Assembly (NCBI GenBank): GCA_046348995.1
Contig: JAXMDB010000006.1
Coordinates: 124,001-188,000 of the forward strand
From: JANNSX01 sp046348995
GTDB taxonomy: Bacteria; Pseudomonadota; Alphaproteobacteria; Rhizobiales; Hyphomicrobiaceae
DNA: 64,000 bases
Reading direction: 5' to 3'
The position numbers and the translations under genes were made by a program. Positions 26,896 to 35,417 of this stretch are shown in pieces (the first letter of the stretch is position 1; every line of letters starts with the position of its first letter). The notes under the pieces are model-generated. The model saw only the letters and a program-made list of their open reading frames with translations. It was not told the DNA's origin and searched no databases.

Positions 26896-28304
26896 CACAG
26901 CACCTCCTCGATCGCATCCGCCAGCCGGTCGATATCGTCCTGCGTGTGGACCTCGGTGACGCAATAGAGCGCCGATTGCCCAAGCGCCGGGATCTCCTTC
27001 GACAGATCCTTGCCGCCGAAGATCAGATGCTTCTCGCGCAGCTTTCGGTTGATCTTTTTCACCGAGCGGCCCGTGCCGTCGAAGTTGACGACGAGCTCCT
27101 TGAAGAAACCGCTGGCGAACGGGATGCGCACGCCCTTGATCTTTTCGAGCCGCCGCGCCGCATAGTGCGATCGCGAGATGATGAGGTTGCCCAACTCGCG
27201 GAAGCCTTGCGGCCCGAGCAGCGACATGTAGACCGCTGCTGCGATCGCCCAGAGATAGGTCGAGTTCCCCGTCCAGTCGCGGCCTTCCTCGCGCATGCCG
27301 TAGGAGGTCTGGTGGGAGGAGGCGAGGGAGAATCCGAATTGGCCGGGCTCCAGCGTCTCGGTGATCGAGACGAGGAAGCCGTTGTACTGGCGGACATAGC
27401 GCTCGTCGTCGCGCGAGGCGATGAAGCCGCCGACGCCGCCGCCGCAGTTCATATGCACGCCGAGCGGCTGCGTCGGTCCGCAGACGATGTCGGCGCCGTA
27501 TTGGGCCGGTGGCTTCAGTAGTCCGAGCGAGACCGGATCCGCGCCGACGATGACCTCCGCGCCAACCTTGTGCGCGAGCGCCGCGATTTCGGCGCCGCCA
27601 GGCTCAATGAGGCCCAAATAGCCGGGGCTCTCGAAATAGACGGCCGCCGTCTTGTTGGAGAGCTTCTTCTTCAAATCGGCGAGGTCGAGATGGCCGGTCA
27701 CGGGGTCCGCATCGACGAGCACCACGTCGATGTGGCGCGCCATCTCGCGCGGCTCGCAATAGGTGCGGATGACGGCAAGGCGCTCGGGGTCGGAGTGCCG
27801 CGGCAGCAGCACCTGATGCCGCCCGGTGATCCGCGACGCCATGCGGATCGCGTGCCCGATGGCGCAGCCCCAGGAGTAAACGGGAAGCTGCACGACCTCC
27901 ATGTCGAGCAGTTCGCCGAGCTGGCTGTTGAACTCGAACCACGCCTGGTTGCGTCCGTGATCGGATTGCGGCGAGCCCCACACCGGCGTCACGAACTCGG
28001 TGCGGTTGACGATCTCGTCGACGACCGCCGGCACATGATGTGGCCAGACACCCGCGCCGAGGAACGAGAGATAGTCCTCGCCCGTGCCGTTGCGCTTGAG
28101 CAGATCGGTCAAGTGACGCGACAGCTCCGTTTCGGAGGCGAGCTGGCGCGGCAGCGTCAAGGGTCGCTTCAGCCGATGCTCAGCCGGGATCTGCTCGAAC
28201 AGCTCGGCGATCGAGGCAGCGCCGATCTCGGCCAGCATCGCCTCTTTGATCTCGGGCACGGAGTTCGCCATCCAGGGATGGGCGGTCGGAGCGTTGGCGC
28301 GCAA
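26895..28304 (-). CDS. gcvPA: Glycine dehydrogenase (decarboxylating) subunit 1, GcvPA
   Basis: N-terminal-type subunit of split glycine decarboxylase, forming a heterotetramer with GcvPB. Family motifs: HPWMANSVPEIKEAMLAEIG, YLSFLGAGVWPHHVPAVVDE, EFVTPVWGSPQSDHGRNQAWFEFNSQLGEL, PTQPLGVHMNCGGGVGGFIA and REEGRDWTGNSTYLWAIAAAVYM. The TTG at 28304 is chosen because GAGAGGA lies at normal spacing before it and the product then includes the conserved HPWM-ANS lead; ATG 28271, with no ribosome-binding site, would cut it off (458 residues). A hairpin lies just upstream. Confidence 0.9.
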   Translation of the reverse strand: MRANAPTAHPWMANSVPEIKEAMLAEIGAASIAELFEQIPAEHRLKRPLTLPRQLASETELSRHLTDLLKRNGTGEDYLSFLGAGVWPHHVPAVVDEIVNRTEFVTPVWGSPQSDHGRNQAWFEFNSQLGELLDMEVVQLPVYSWGCAIGHAIRMASRITGRHQVLLPRHSDPERLAVIRTYCEPREMARHIDVVLVDADPVTGHLDLADLKKKLSNKTAAVYFESPGYLGLIEPGGAEIAALAHKVGAEVIVGADPVSLGLLKPPAQYGADIVCGPTQPLGVHMNCGGGVGGFIASRDDERYVRQYNGFLVSITETLEPGQFGFSLASSHQTSYGMREEGRDWTGNSTYLWAIAAAVYMSLLGPQGFRELGNLIISRSHYAARRLEKIKGVRIPFASGFFKELVVNFDGTGRSVKKINRKLREKHLIFGGKDLSKEIPALGQSALYCVTEVHTQDDIDRLADAIEEVL

Positions 28305-28319
28305 GGAGGATCCTCTCAA

Positions 28320-28349
28320 GGTGATCGGTCTCAGACGCAGTCTGTCACC
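28320..28349 (-). promoter_or_regulatory. Leader hairpin before gcvPA
   Basis: A nested hairpin in the gcvPA leader: outer arms GGTGA (28320-28324) and TCACC (28345-28349), inner arms CAGAC (28332-28336) and GTCTG (28340-28344) closed by a GCA loop, with a 7-base one-sided bulge. It ends about 15 bases before the TTG start, so it could occlude ribosome binding. It does not match the glycine riboswitch pattern that I know. Confidence 0.4.
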
Positions 28350-28416
28350 TCGCCCGGCTGCTCTCAAGACGGGGACGGGCAGGGAATGGCCGGTATGATG
28401 CGTAGGTTGGGTTAGC

Positions 28417-29450
28417 TGTGGAGTTGCAAGAGGTTGTCCTGGGTCAGTCGGATTCGGCTGATGGGTGGTTTTTTGTCGAGGCTGGCATGTGGTCTGTGCC
28501 AGTTGTAGCGATGCAGCCATTCCGGCAGTGCGGCCTTGCGCTCGTCTGAGGTTTCGAAAGCGGTAGCGTAGGCCCATTCGCGCAGCGCGGTTTGGATGAA
28601 GCGCTCGGCTTTGCCGTTGGTTTGCGGCGTATAGGGCTTTGTCATGATGTGCCGGATGCCGAGTGCGCGGCAGGCATTGGCGAAGGCTCTCGACCGGTAG
28701 CACGAGAGCCGTTGTCGGTCATGACACGTTCGACGCGGATGCCGAGGCGCTCGAGGAAATAGGCGACGATTCTTTCAGGCAGAGGACGGCGCTTTCCGCT
28801 GCTCGTCGGGTAGCAGATCGATGCGTGCGATGCGCGATGATCGTCGATGGCGACGTGAGCGAACTCGTAGCCGGCGCCGTCGCTGCGCTTGTGACCAGTC
28901 TTGCAGCCGGTGATACGGAAGCCGGTTTTCAGAATTTACCGAGCTTTTTGATATCGTGTAGGAATGAGCTCGCCGGGCGTTTCGCGCTCATGGCGAGGTC
29001 AGGGTTCAGTCGGCTCGATCGCGGCGAGCCGGCCGAGGCCGCGTGCTGCCATGAGACGAGAGACGGTCGCCAGCGACAGACCGAAGCGCGGAGGCGATAT
29101 GGCATTGCGTGTGGCGCTGCCGACGTAGGGTTTCGGCGGCCTGGCATATGGCGGCGGTCCGGCGCGGCGACGAGTGGGGTCTGCTGGATCGGTCGCGGAG
29201 GCCGGTGACGCCCTGCTTGCGATGGCGATCCACCCCCACGTCCTGACGGTCTTGGCGGTGGTCATGAAGCGGCGCGCGGCCTGGGCTGGGGTCAATCCCT
29301 GCTCCACGACGGCGCGCACCATCCCTCTCGACCTCGCGGCGTCAGGCGGGCATTCTTGTCGGACGTCTTCGGCTCTCCCGGTGATCGCTGAAGTCTCGCA
29401 ACCTCAGTCTCTCCGGACCGAACCGAATGGACAACCTCCTGTAACATCAC
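28417..29450 (-). mobile_element. Degenerate IS481-family insertion sequence, 1034 bp
   Basis: Both ends are visible. The left terminus begins TGTGGAGTTGCAAGAGG and the right terminus, read inward, TGTGATGTTACAGGAGG; they match at 19 of the first 23 positions. Flanks carry a 6-bp direct repeat GTTAGC at 28411-28416 and 29451-29456, the expected target duplication. The inserted DNA encodes a broken IS481 transposase. The element landed inside a palindromic intergenic repeat (GTAGGTTGGGTTAGC...), splitting it into 28402-28416 and 29451-29532. Confidence 0.85.
28430..29366 (-). pseudogene. IS481 transposase, frameshifted
   Basis: Pieces of one transposase lie in several frames on the minus strand: start-like SDKNARLTPRGREG (about 29365-29325), HTH MVRAVVEQGLTPAQAARRFM plus AKTVRTW, then VDRHRKQGVTGLRDRSSRPH in another frame, LATVSRLMAARGLGRL back in the former frame, and the DDE-domain end MTKPYTPQTNGKAERFIQTA...WLHRYNWHRPHASLDKKPP (28645-28412). 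Several frameshifts make it inactive. The order and motifs are those of IS481-family transposases (about 315 residues when intact). Confidence 0.85.
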
Positions 29451-29532
29451 AGTTAGCGCGGAACGCGCGTAACCCAACGCCGCTCGCGCAAGTCCGTGTT
29501 GGGTTACGCGCCTTGCGCTAACCCAACCTACG
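29451..29532. repeat. TTGGGTTACGCG palindromic repeat interrupted by the IS
   Basis: Contains GCGCGTAACCCAACG and TGTTGGGTTACGCGC facing each other, ending GCTAACCCAACCTACG. The missing left piece GTAGGTTGGGTTAGC is at 28402-28416 on the other side of the IS481 element. A full-length relative is at 54343-54466. Confidence 0.8.
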
Positions 29533-30661
29533 ACCCGGCCACTTTGAAAATCGCCGTCCGCCCCGGTGCCGTGCGCACGCGGCGGTATCCGGCGAGGGCT
29601 TGGTCGAGCGCGGGATCGCCAGTGTCGACGCGGAGAGGCTCCGCTCCGAGTGCCACGACCTTGGAGGGCCCGGCGAGGATCAGAATGTTCTCGGGCCCCA
29701 CGCGCCGCACCACCTCGGCCGATAGCTGCTGATTGCCGCGTCCGAGCAGGAAACCCTGTCCGCCGGTGATGCCGAGGACGATCGTCGCGGCCCCGTCGCC
29801 GATCAGCTGCAGGATTGTTTTCTCGGCGACATCGATGCCGATGACCTTGCCGTCGCGCACCGCATCGACACCGAGCAGCGTGCCCTCGAAGCCGAGCCGG
29901 CGCTTCAGATGGCGCACGGTCGTGCCTGGGCCGAGCAGGTACAACCGGCCGCGATCCATCTCGGCGGCGAGCTCATCGGCAAGGCCTGCGAGCACGACAA
30001 CGTCGTCCGGCTGCGGACGCGACTTCGGCGCTTGCATGAAGCGCCGCTCGACGAGCACACGCGCGGTGCCGTGCAGTCGCGGCTCGATGCGCCCCGCGCG
30101 GGCGGCGTCCTCGTCGAGGTCGAGCACGTCGGCCTCGGCGATCCTGATCCGCGATGGATCGCGCACCCACGCGGCGACGAGCAGCCCCGCCGCACGCGGC
30201 GTGACGGCGAACACCGCCGACTGCATCTTCACGCCGGCCGGGATGCCGAGGATCGGCACGGCGTGGCCCACGACGCCGGCGATGTCGCGCGCCGTGCCGT
30301 CGCCACCGGCGAACAGGAGCAGGTCGATCCCGGCGGCGACGAGCTCGCGCGCGGCGCGCCGCGTGTCCTCGGCTGTGGTCGGAGGATGCGACGTCGCGCC
30401 GATCGATGCCGTTTCGAACCCGAGCGACTGCGCGAGATCGGCCCCCATCGGGTCTGGAGCCGTGAGCACCTCGAGTTGCTCGCGATAGGGCGAGAGCGCC
30501 TCCAATGCTGCCTGCGCCCGTGCCTCCGCAACCGGTGCCGCCCCCCGCCTCAGCGCCTCGGCGACGACGCCTTTGCCGTCGCTCCCCTTGAGGCCGACGC
30601 GGCCGCCGAGCCCGGCCAGCGGATTGACGATGAGGCCGATCCGCCGTTTGGCACCACTCAC
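29528..30661 (-). CDS. NAD-kinase-like protein (ATP-NAD kinase / AcoX family)
   Basis: 377-residue protein of the COG3199 group. The start RRIGLIVNPLAGLGGRVGLKGSDG is the family's entry motif, FAGGDGTARDI (near 130-140) is the GGDGT phosphate-binding loop shared by NAD and diacylglycerol kinases, and LGIPAGVKMQSAVFAVTPRAAG follows. Relatives are encoded near acetoin-dehydrogenase-like genes (AcoX); their reaction is poorly defined. It overlaps the SDR gene by four bases (30658-30661) and is probably the third gene of a minus-strand operon with the SDR and the EthD protein. Confidence 0.85.
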   Translation of the reverse strand: MSGAKRRIGLIVNPLAGLGGRVGLKGSDGKGVVAEALRRGAAPVAEARAQAALEALSPYREQLEVLTAPDPMGADLAQSLGFETASIGATSHPPTTAEDTRRAARELVAAGIDLLLFAGGDGTARDIAGVVGHAVPILGIPAGVKMQSAVFAVTPRAAGLLVAAWVRDPSRIRIAEADVLDLDEDAARAGRIEPRLHGTARVLVERRFMQAPKSRPQPDDVVVLAGLADELAAEMDRGRLYLLGPGTTVRHLKRRLGFEGTLLGVDAVRDGKVIGIDVAEKTILQLIGDGAATIVLGITGGQGFLLGRGNQQLSAEVVRRVGPENILILAGPSKVVALGAEPLRVDTGDPALDQALAGYRRVRTAPGRTAIFKVAGS

Positions 30662-31446
30662 GCCGAGCCACCCTCGATGAGCCGCCTCTGCCGCTCGCCG
30701 AAATAGGCGAGGCCGTTGGCGAGGAAGCCGCCGTCGACATAGATCGTCTGTCCGGTCATCCAGGTCGAGCGGGTCAAGAACAGCACGGCTTCCGCGATCT
30801 CCTCGGGCGCCCCGAACCGGCCGAGCGGCGTGCGTTCGATATCGTGGCGGTACACGGCTTCGTCGGCGCGCGTCCCGGCCATGCCCTTGCTTTTGACGTC
30901 GATGATGCCGGGGCCGACCGCGTTGACCATGATGCCGAACGGCGCGAGCTCGACCGCCATGCCTTGGACGAGCGACAATTGCGCGGCCTTCGTCGCGCAG
31001 TAGATCATCTCGCCGGCCCAGGCTTGTGCCGCGGCCACCGACGTGATGACGACGATGTGTCCCTTGCGGTTAGCGCGCATGCGCTTCGCCGCCGTCTGGC
31101 AGAGTAGAAAGGTTCCGCGCACGTTGACGGTGAGCATCCGGTCCAGATCCTCGGTCTTTACGTCGAGGAAGTGGGCGGCCGTGCTGACGGCTGCGAGCGT
31201 CACGAGCACGTCGGGTGCCGCACCATCGAGCTTGGCGTCGACCTCCGCAAACGCACGCTCGATGGACGCCTGGTCCGCGATGTCGATCGCGATCGTCTCG
31301 ATGCCGGCTTGCTCGCCCGGAAACGGCACGCGGTCGAGATTGAGGACGCGAAAGCCGTCCGCCATGAGACGCGCGACGACCGCCCGCCCGATGCCGCCGG
31401 AGCCGCCGGTGACGAGCGCCGTGCGTTGGGTCGAGCTCGTGCTCAT
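30658..31446 (-). CDS. Short-chain dehydrogenase/reductase (SDR)
   Basis: 262-residue classical SDR. The cofactor motif TGGSGGIGRAV (TGxxxGxG, near 14-24) is followed by LNLDRVPF, where the acidic residue after beta-2 suggests NAD(H) preference. The catalytic set is visible: Ser in ITSVAAAQ, then Y-x-x-x-K in YCATKAAQ. The C-terminus has the VDGGFLANGLAYF end. Start and stop overlap neighbours by four bases each, so it is part of a tight operon. Substrate unknown. Confidence 0.9.
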   Translation of the reverse strand: MSTSSTQRTALVTGGSGGIGRAVVARLMADGFRVLNLDRVPFPGEQAGIETIAIDIADQASIERAFAEVDAKLDGAAPDVLVTLAAVSTAAHFLDVKTEDLDRMLTVNVRGTFLLCQTAAKRMRANRKGHIVVITSVAAAQAWAGEMIYCATKAAQLSLVQGMAVELAPFGIMVNAVGPGIIDVKSKGMAGTRADEAVYRHDIERTPLGRFGAPEEIAEAVLFLTRSTWMTGQTIYVDGGFLANGLAYFGERQRRLIEGGSA

Positions 31447-31790
31447 GCGCCGCCCTTCGTCTCGTACTCCGTCTCCCGTACGATGATGCGCTCGAGCTTG
31501 GAGGTGTGAGCGAGCGTGTCGCCACGCGTGGGGCTGATCGCACGGCCGTAGATGGCTTTGAACCCTGCCTCATCGGCGAACCACTGCTCGGCGATGCCGT
31601 CCCACTCGGAGTCGGTCTTGGGTCTTCCGGGAAGCTCGTCGGTGTCGGTCTTGATGTTCACGACATAGCGCTTCAGGTGCGGGCGTTGCGTCTCCTCGAC
31701 CATCGGCGCGTGCACCTCGAGCCACCACGTGCGGAACTCGGCGAGCGTCAGATGCTCTGCCCGCTTCAAAAACCACATCACCTTGATCAT
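31443..31790 (-). CDS. EthD-domain protein
   Basis: 115-residue single-domain protein of the EthD (dimeric alpha/beta-barrel) fold. It shows the family start IKVMWFLKRAEHLTLAEFRTWWLEVHAPMVEE and the WDGIAEQWFADEAGF pattern. EthD-type proteins accompany catabolic oxygenases and may remove or convert reactive intermediates, but most are uncharacterised. It is the first gene of the minus-strand EthD-SDR-AcoX-like set and is divergent from a flavoprotein gene across 73 bases, so the two units probably share a control region. Confidence 0.85.
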   Translation of the reverse strand: MIKVMWFLKRAEHLTLAEFRTWWLEVHAPMVEETQRPHLKRYVVNIKTDTDELPGRPKTDSEWDGIAEQWFADEAGFKAIYGRAISPTRGDTLAHTSKLERIIVRETEYETKGGA

Positions 31791-31863
31791 CGCACCACCT
31801 CCAGCTTATCTCAGCCGCTGGGCATCGTACTTATGCGGCGAGGTCTGTACAGGGCGGGGGAAC
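31791..31863. promoter_or_regulatory. Divergent promoter region EthD / flavoprotein
   Basis: A 73-base gap between two divergent starts. It includes CACCTCCAGC (minus-strand ribosome-binding site GGAGGTGG) and AGGGCGGGGGAAC before the plus-strand ATG. No operator palindrome is evident. Confidence 0.35.
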
Positions 31864-33555
31864 ATGGCGGCCACACAGCAACCGATCAACTGCGATCTTC
31901 TCGTCATAGGCTCGGGCGCCGCGGGATTGACGGCAGCCGTCACGGCAGCCCACCGGGGGCGCAAGGTTCTCGTCGTGGAGAAGGCGCCGGTCTACGGCGG
32001 CACCACGGCCTTTTCGGAGGGTATGATCTGGGTGCCGCTGTCGGAGGCGGCGGTGCGATACGGCATCGCCGACGAGCCTGCGAAGGCGTTCCGATATCTC
32101 GAGAGGCTGGTCGGCAACCAGCTCGACCGGCCGCGGGCGCACGCCTATCTCGAGCACGCGCCTGCCATGCTCGCCTTCCTCGAGGCGAACAGCCATGTGC
32201 GCTACGAGCTGGTGCCAACGTCGCTCGACTATTTCACCGATGTGGACGGCGCGCAGATGGGCGGCCGAGCCTTGCGACCTGGCCTGTTCGACGGGCGGCG
32301 GCTCGGGTCCGAGCTGAAGCGCCTGCGCCGTCCGCTGGCCTCGACGACCATCTTCGGCGGCATGAGCATCGCCGGAGCCGACCTTCAACATCTTTATAAG
32401 CTCAAGACCTCGGCAGCCTCCGTGCGCCACGTCGCCGGCATGACGGCGCGCTATGCCGCCGACAGCCTCAAGGGCTACGGCAGAGGCACACGGCTCGGCA
32501 ATGGCAATGCACTGATCGCGGCGCTGATGCGCACGCTCATGGATCAAGGCGTGCCGGTGTGGACGGGGGCGCCGGCGCTACGCCTCGTCGTTCGCGACGG
32601 CGTGGTGACGGGGGCGATCGTGCGGCGCGATGGCATCGAGACGAAAATCTCGGCCGCATCCGTGCTGATCGCCGCCGGTGGGTTCGCCAACTCGGACGTG
32701 ATGAAGCAGCGGTTCTATCCGCAGGTGGCGGCAGGCAAGGCCCACTATCGGTTGGCGCCTGAGGATAACACGGGCGATGGCCTGGCCTTGGCCGAGGCGG
32801 CCGGGGCAGTGCTCAACACCGATTTGGCCGAGCCGTGCGCCTGGACGCCGGTCTCGCTCGTCCCACAACCGGACGGCAGCCGCGTGCCTTATCCGCACTA
32901 TCTCGATCGCGGCAAGCCGGGTGCCATCTCGGTGAACCGCCGGGGGAGGCGTTTCACCAACGAGGCCGAGACCTATCATCGTTTCGTGCCGGCCATGATC
33001 GAGACCTGCCGCAGCGATCCCGAGGTCGAGGCGTGGATCGTTGCGCATCATCCGGCGGTCGTGACATACGGCCTCGGCCGCGTACCGCCGGCGCCGGGGC
33101 GCATGGGGCCGTTTCTCAAGTCGGGCTATCTCACGCGGGCCGCTTCGCTCGGCGAGCTCGCGGCCAAAATCGGTGTGGATGCAGCAGGCCTCGAGCAAAC
33201 GGTCGCGGCCTTCAACGAGGCCGCCCGGCGGGGCGAGGATCCGGAATTCGGCCGCGGACGCACCGCGTACAACCGGGCGGCGGGCGATGCGACACACACG
33301 CCGAACCCGGCGCTTGGGGCCCTCGACACCGGCCCGTTCTATGCCATCCGCATGGTGCCGAGCGATATCTCGACCTTCATCGGCTTGCGAACAGACGCGC
33401 GATCCCGCGTGCTGCGCGCCGACGGCTCCGTCGTCGCCGGTCTCTACGCCGCCGGCAACGATGCCGCGACGCCTTTCGGCGGCACCTATCCCGGCGCCGG
33501 CATCACCATCGGCGCGGCGATGACCTTCGGCTGGGTCGTGGGGATGGGTGTCTAA
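31864..33555 (+). CDS. Flavoprotein dehydrogenase (3-ketosteroid-dehydrogenase / fumarate-reductase fold)
   Basis: 563-residue FAD enzyme. FAD motif LLVIGSGAAGLTAAVTAAHRG (near 12-32) then VLVVEKAPVYGGTTAFSEGMIWVP, the GGTTA-S-G arrangement of 3-ketosteroid delta-1-dehydrogenases and flavocytochrome-c-type reductases. The closing FAD contact is GLYAAGNDAATPFGGTYPGAGITIGAAMTFGW. ATG 31864 begins right before the FAD motif; the frame opens further up without a start signal. The family desaturates or reduces activated C-C bonds; substrate unknown. Its stop overlaps the convergent RraA-like gene. Confidence 0.87.
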   Translation: MAATQQPINCDLLVIGSGAAGLTAAVTAAHRGRKVLVVEKAPVYGGTTAFSEGMIWVPLSEAAVRYGIADEPAKAFRYLERLVGNQLDRPRAHAYLEHAPAMLAFLEANSHVRYELVPTSLDYFTDVDGAQMGGRALRPGLFDGRRLGSELKRLRRPLASTTIFGGMSIAGADLQHLYKLKTSAASVRHVAGMTARYAADSLKGYGRGTRLGNGNALIAALMRTLMDQGVPVWTGAPALRLVVRDGVVTGAIVRRDGIETKISAASVLIAAGGFANSDVMKQRFYPQVAAGKAHYRLAPEDNTGDGLALAEAAGAVLNTDLAEPCAWTPVSLVPQPDGSRVPYPHYLDRGKPGAISVNRRGRRFTNEAETYHRFVPAMIETCRSDPEVEAWIVAHHPAVVTYGLGRVPPAPGRMGPFLKSGYLTRAASLGELAAKIGVDAAGLEQTVAAFNEAARRGEDPEFGRGRTAYNRAAGDATHTPNPALGALDTGPFYAIRMVPSDISTFIGLRTDARSRVLRADGSVVAGLYAAGNDAATPFGGTYPGAGITIGAAMTFGWVVGMGV

Positions 33556-34217
33556 GTCCCGATCCTCTCCGGCGGGGGAAAGTTGAAGATCTCGACCGTC
33601 GTCTTGCCGGCGCGGATCTGGGCTTTGACGTCGGCCTCCTTGGCGATGCGTTTCAGGCAGCGCTCACGTAAGCCCGCGATCTGATCGGGACGGATGACGG
33701 CAATGCCGTCCGCGTCGCCGACGATGAGGTCGCCCGGCGCGACGGGAACGCCGCCGCACTGGATCGGCGCATGAACCGTGCCGCCCCAACCTTTATGAGG
33801 TCCGCGCGGCACCACGCCGCGCGCGTAGGCCGGCAAGCTCGACGCCGCGATCTCGGCCTTGTCGCGCATGGCCCCGTCGATGACCACGGCGGCCGCGCCG
33901 CGCGCCTTCGCCGAGCCGTGCATGATGTCGCCCCAGAGCGCCGTATCGATGTGGCCGCGCCCGTCGGCGACGATGACCTGGCCCGGTTTCAGCTCGACGA
34001 GCGCGTAGTGCAGCGCGCTGTTGTCGCCGACCATGCAGTCGACGGTGAGGGCGAGACCCGCGAAGGGCGCGCCGTCGCCGAGCGGTTTCAGACCGCCGGC
34101 CATGACGCAGGTCCGGTTGAGCTCGTCGCCGATGATGGAGACGGGGATCTCACGCCAGAGGGCGATCTCGGCTGCCTCGATCCAGGGCTGTGCGGCTTTG
34201 CCGATGAGGACGGGCAT
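33552..34217 (-). CDS. RraA-family protein (HMG/CHA aldolase-like)
   Basis: 221-residue member of the RraA / 4-hydroxy-4-methyl-2-oxoglutarate aldolase family. Signature pieces: GGLKPLGDGAPFAGLALTV, WGDIMHGSAKARGAAAVVIDGAMRDKAEI (family G-D-x(n)-A-x-x-x-G-x-x-G-x-V-x-D-G-x-x-R-D pattern with the substrate Arg and metal Asp) and PIQCGGVPVAPGDLIVGDADGIAVI. These metal-dependent lyases split or decarboxylate oxo-acids; true RNase E inhibitors are shorter. First of the catabolic set that continues with an oxidase and an SDR, all on the minus strand. Confidence 0.87.
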   Translation of the reverse strand: MPVLIGKAAQPWIEAAEIALWREIPVSIIGDELNRTCVMAGGLKPLGDGAPFAGLALTVDCMVGDNSALHYALVELKPGQVIVADGRGHIDTALWGDIMHGSAKARGAAAVVIDGAMRDKAEIAASSLPAYARGVVPRGPHKGWGGTVHAPIQCGGVPVAPGDLIVGDADGIAVIRPDQIAGLRERCLKRIAKEADVKAQIRAGKTTVEIFNFPPPERIGT

Positions 34218-34235
34218 GGGCGATCCTTCGTGTGC

Positions 34236-35417
34236 TCAGAAGCAAGCGGGCTCAGGCAGAGCCTCGCCGCGGGTGATGCGGTCGTAGCCGAAGCGGGTGA
34301 GGTCGAGCGTCGTGTAGCGGCCGTCGAGGATGAGCTCGGCGATGGCGCGGCCGGTCGCCGGCGCCTGCATGACGCCATGGCCTGAGAAGCCGGTCGCGAT
34401 CATGAAGTTGTCGAGCTCGGGCGGTGGTCCGAGGATCGCGTTCTCGTCCAGCGGATTGAAGTCGTAGAAGCAGGAGTAGGTCGAGACCACCTTGAGACTC
34501 TCGAAGGCCGGCACGATCTCCGCCATGGTCGGCCAGATGATCTCCTCGAAGAGCGCGTCGTCGACGGTCAGGTCGTCGGTGGCGGGATCGTCCTCGGGCT
34601 TTGGCGCGACGCCGCAGATGAACCCTGACCCCTCGGGCCGGAACCAGACGCCGGTTTTCGGATGCACCGTCATCGGCAGTCGGCGCATGCTCTCGCGGCA
34701 GGCGACGACGAAGACGCAGCGCTTGCGCTGTTCGATCGTCAGCGGCACGCCGGCCATGGCCGCGACCTTCGACGCGCCGAGCGCGCCGGCGGCGTTGACG
34801 GCGTGGCCGCAAGACAAGGTGCGGCCCGATGCCGTCGTGACCGCTTCGATCCGGCGGCCATTTCGCGTCAGGCCCGTCACGCGATCGGCGATAAACGTCA
34901 CGCCCTGTGCGATGGCCTTGCGCTTCGTCGCCTGCAATAGCGCCCAGGGATCGAGCCAGCCCGCGCCTTTTGCGCCGGCGAAGCCCCCACCGAAGGCCTC
35001 GACCTCGAACTGCGGCCAGCGCGCTTTGAGCGCCGCCCGATCGAGGAAATCGACGGCCGCGCCATTGGCGATCTGGATCTGCCGCAACCCCTCGACGGTC
35101 TCGATCAGATCCGGCGGCACGAGCCAGACATAGCCGCGCTCGCCCCAGCCGATCGGGGCCGGCTCGCCGTCGACCGCGAGCAGCTCCGGTGCGTTCGCGA
35201 AAAACTTGCTGCTCTCGACGCACATGCGGATGTTCTCGGGTGCGCCGAACTGATGCCGCACCACGCCGGAGGCTTTCGGGGTCGAGGCCCTCGCGTAGGT
35301 CGGATCGGCTTCGATCACGGCGATGCGGAGCGTCGCATCGCGCTGGCCGAGAGAGTAAGCCGTCATCGATCCGACGATGCCGCCACCGACGATGACGATG
35401 TCGTAGTGGCTCGTCAC
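34236..35417 (-). CDS. FAD-dependent oxidoreductase (DAO family)
   Basis: 393-residue D-amino-acid-oxidase-type flavoprotein. The N-terminus HYDIVIVGGGIVGSMTAYSLGQRD is the FAD motif, continued by IAVIEADPTYARASTPKASGVVRHQFG. The C-terminal contact is ATGFSGHGVMQAPATGRAIAELIL. GTG 35417 overlaps the SDR stop by four bases (GTGA), which decides the start. Likely an oxidase or dehydrogenase of a sarcosine-, glycine- or hydroxy-acid-like substrate. Confidence 0.87.
   Translation of the reverse strand: MTSHYDIVIVGGGIVGSMTAYSLGQRDATLRIAVIEADPTYARASTPKASGVVRHQFGAPENIRMCVESSKFFANAPELLAVDGEPAPIGWGERGYVWLVPPDLIETVEGLRQIQIANGAAVDFLDRAALKARWPQFEVEAFGGGFAGAKGAGWLDPWALLQATKRKAIAQGVTFIADRVTGLTRNGRRIEAVTTASGRTLSCGHAVNAAGALGASKVAAMAGVPLTIEQRKRCVFVVACRESMRRLPMTVHPKTGVWFRPEGSGFICGVAPKPEDDPATDDLTVDDALFEEIIWPTMAEIVPAFESLKVVSTYSCFYDFNPLDENAILGPPPELDNFMIATGFSGHGVMQAPATGRAIAELILDGRYTTLDLTRFGYDRITRGEALPEPACF

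Noticed and set aside
28305..28411. Glycine riboswitch before gcvPA
   Set aside because: The two-aptamer glycine pattern is not present; only a short nested hairpin can be seen.
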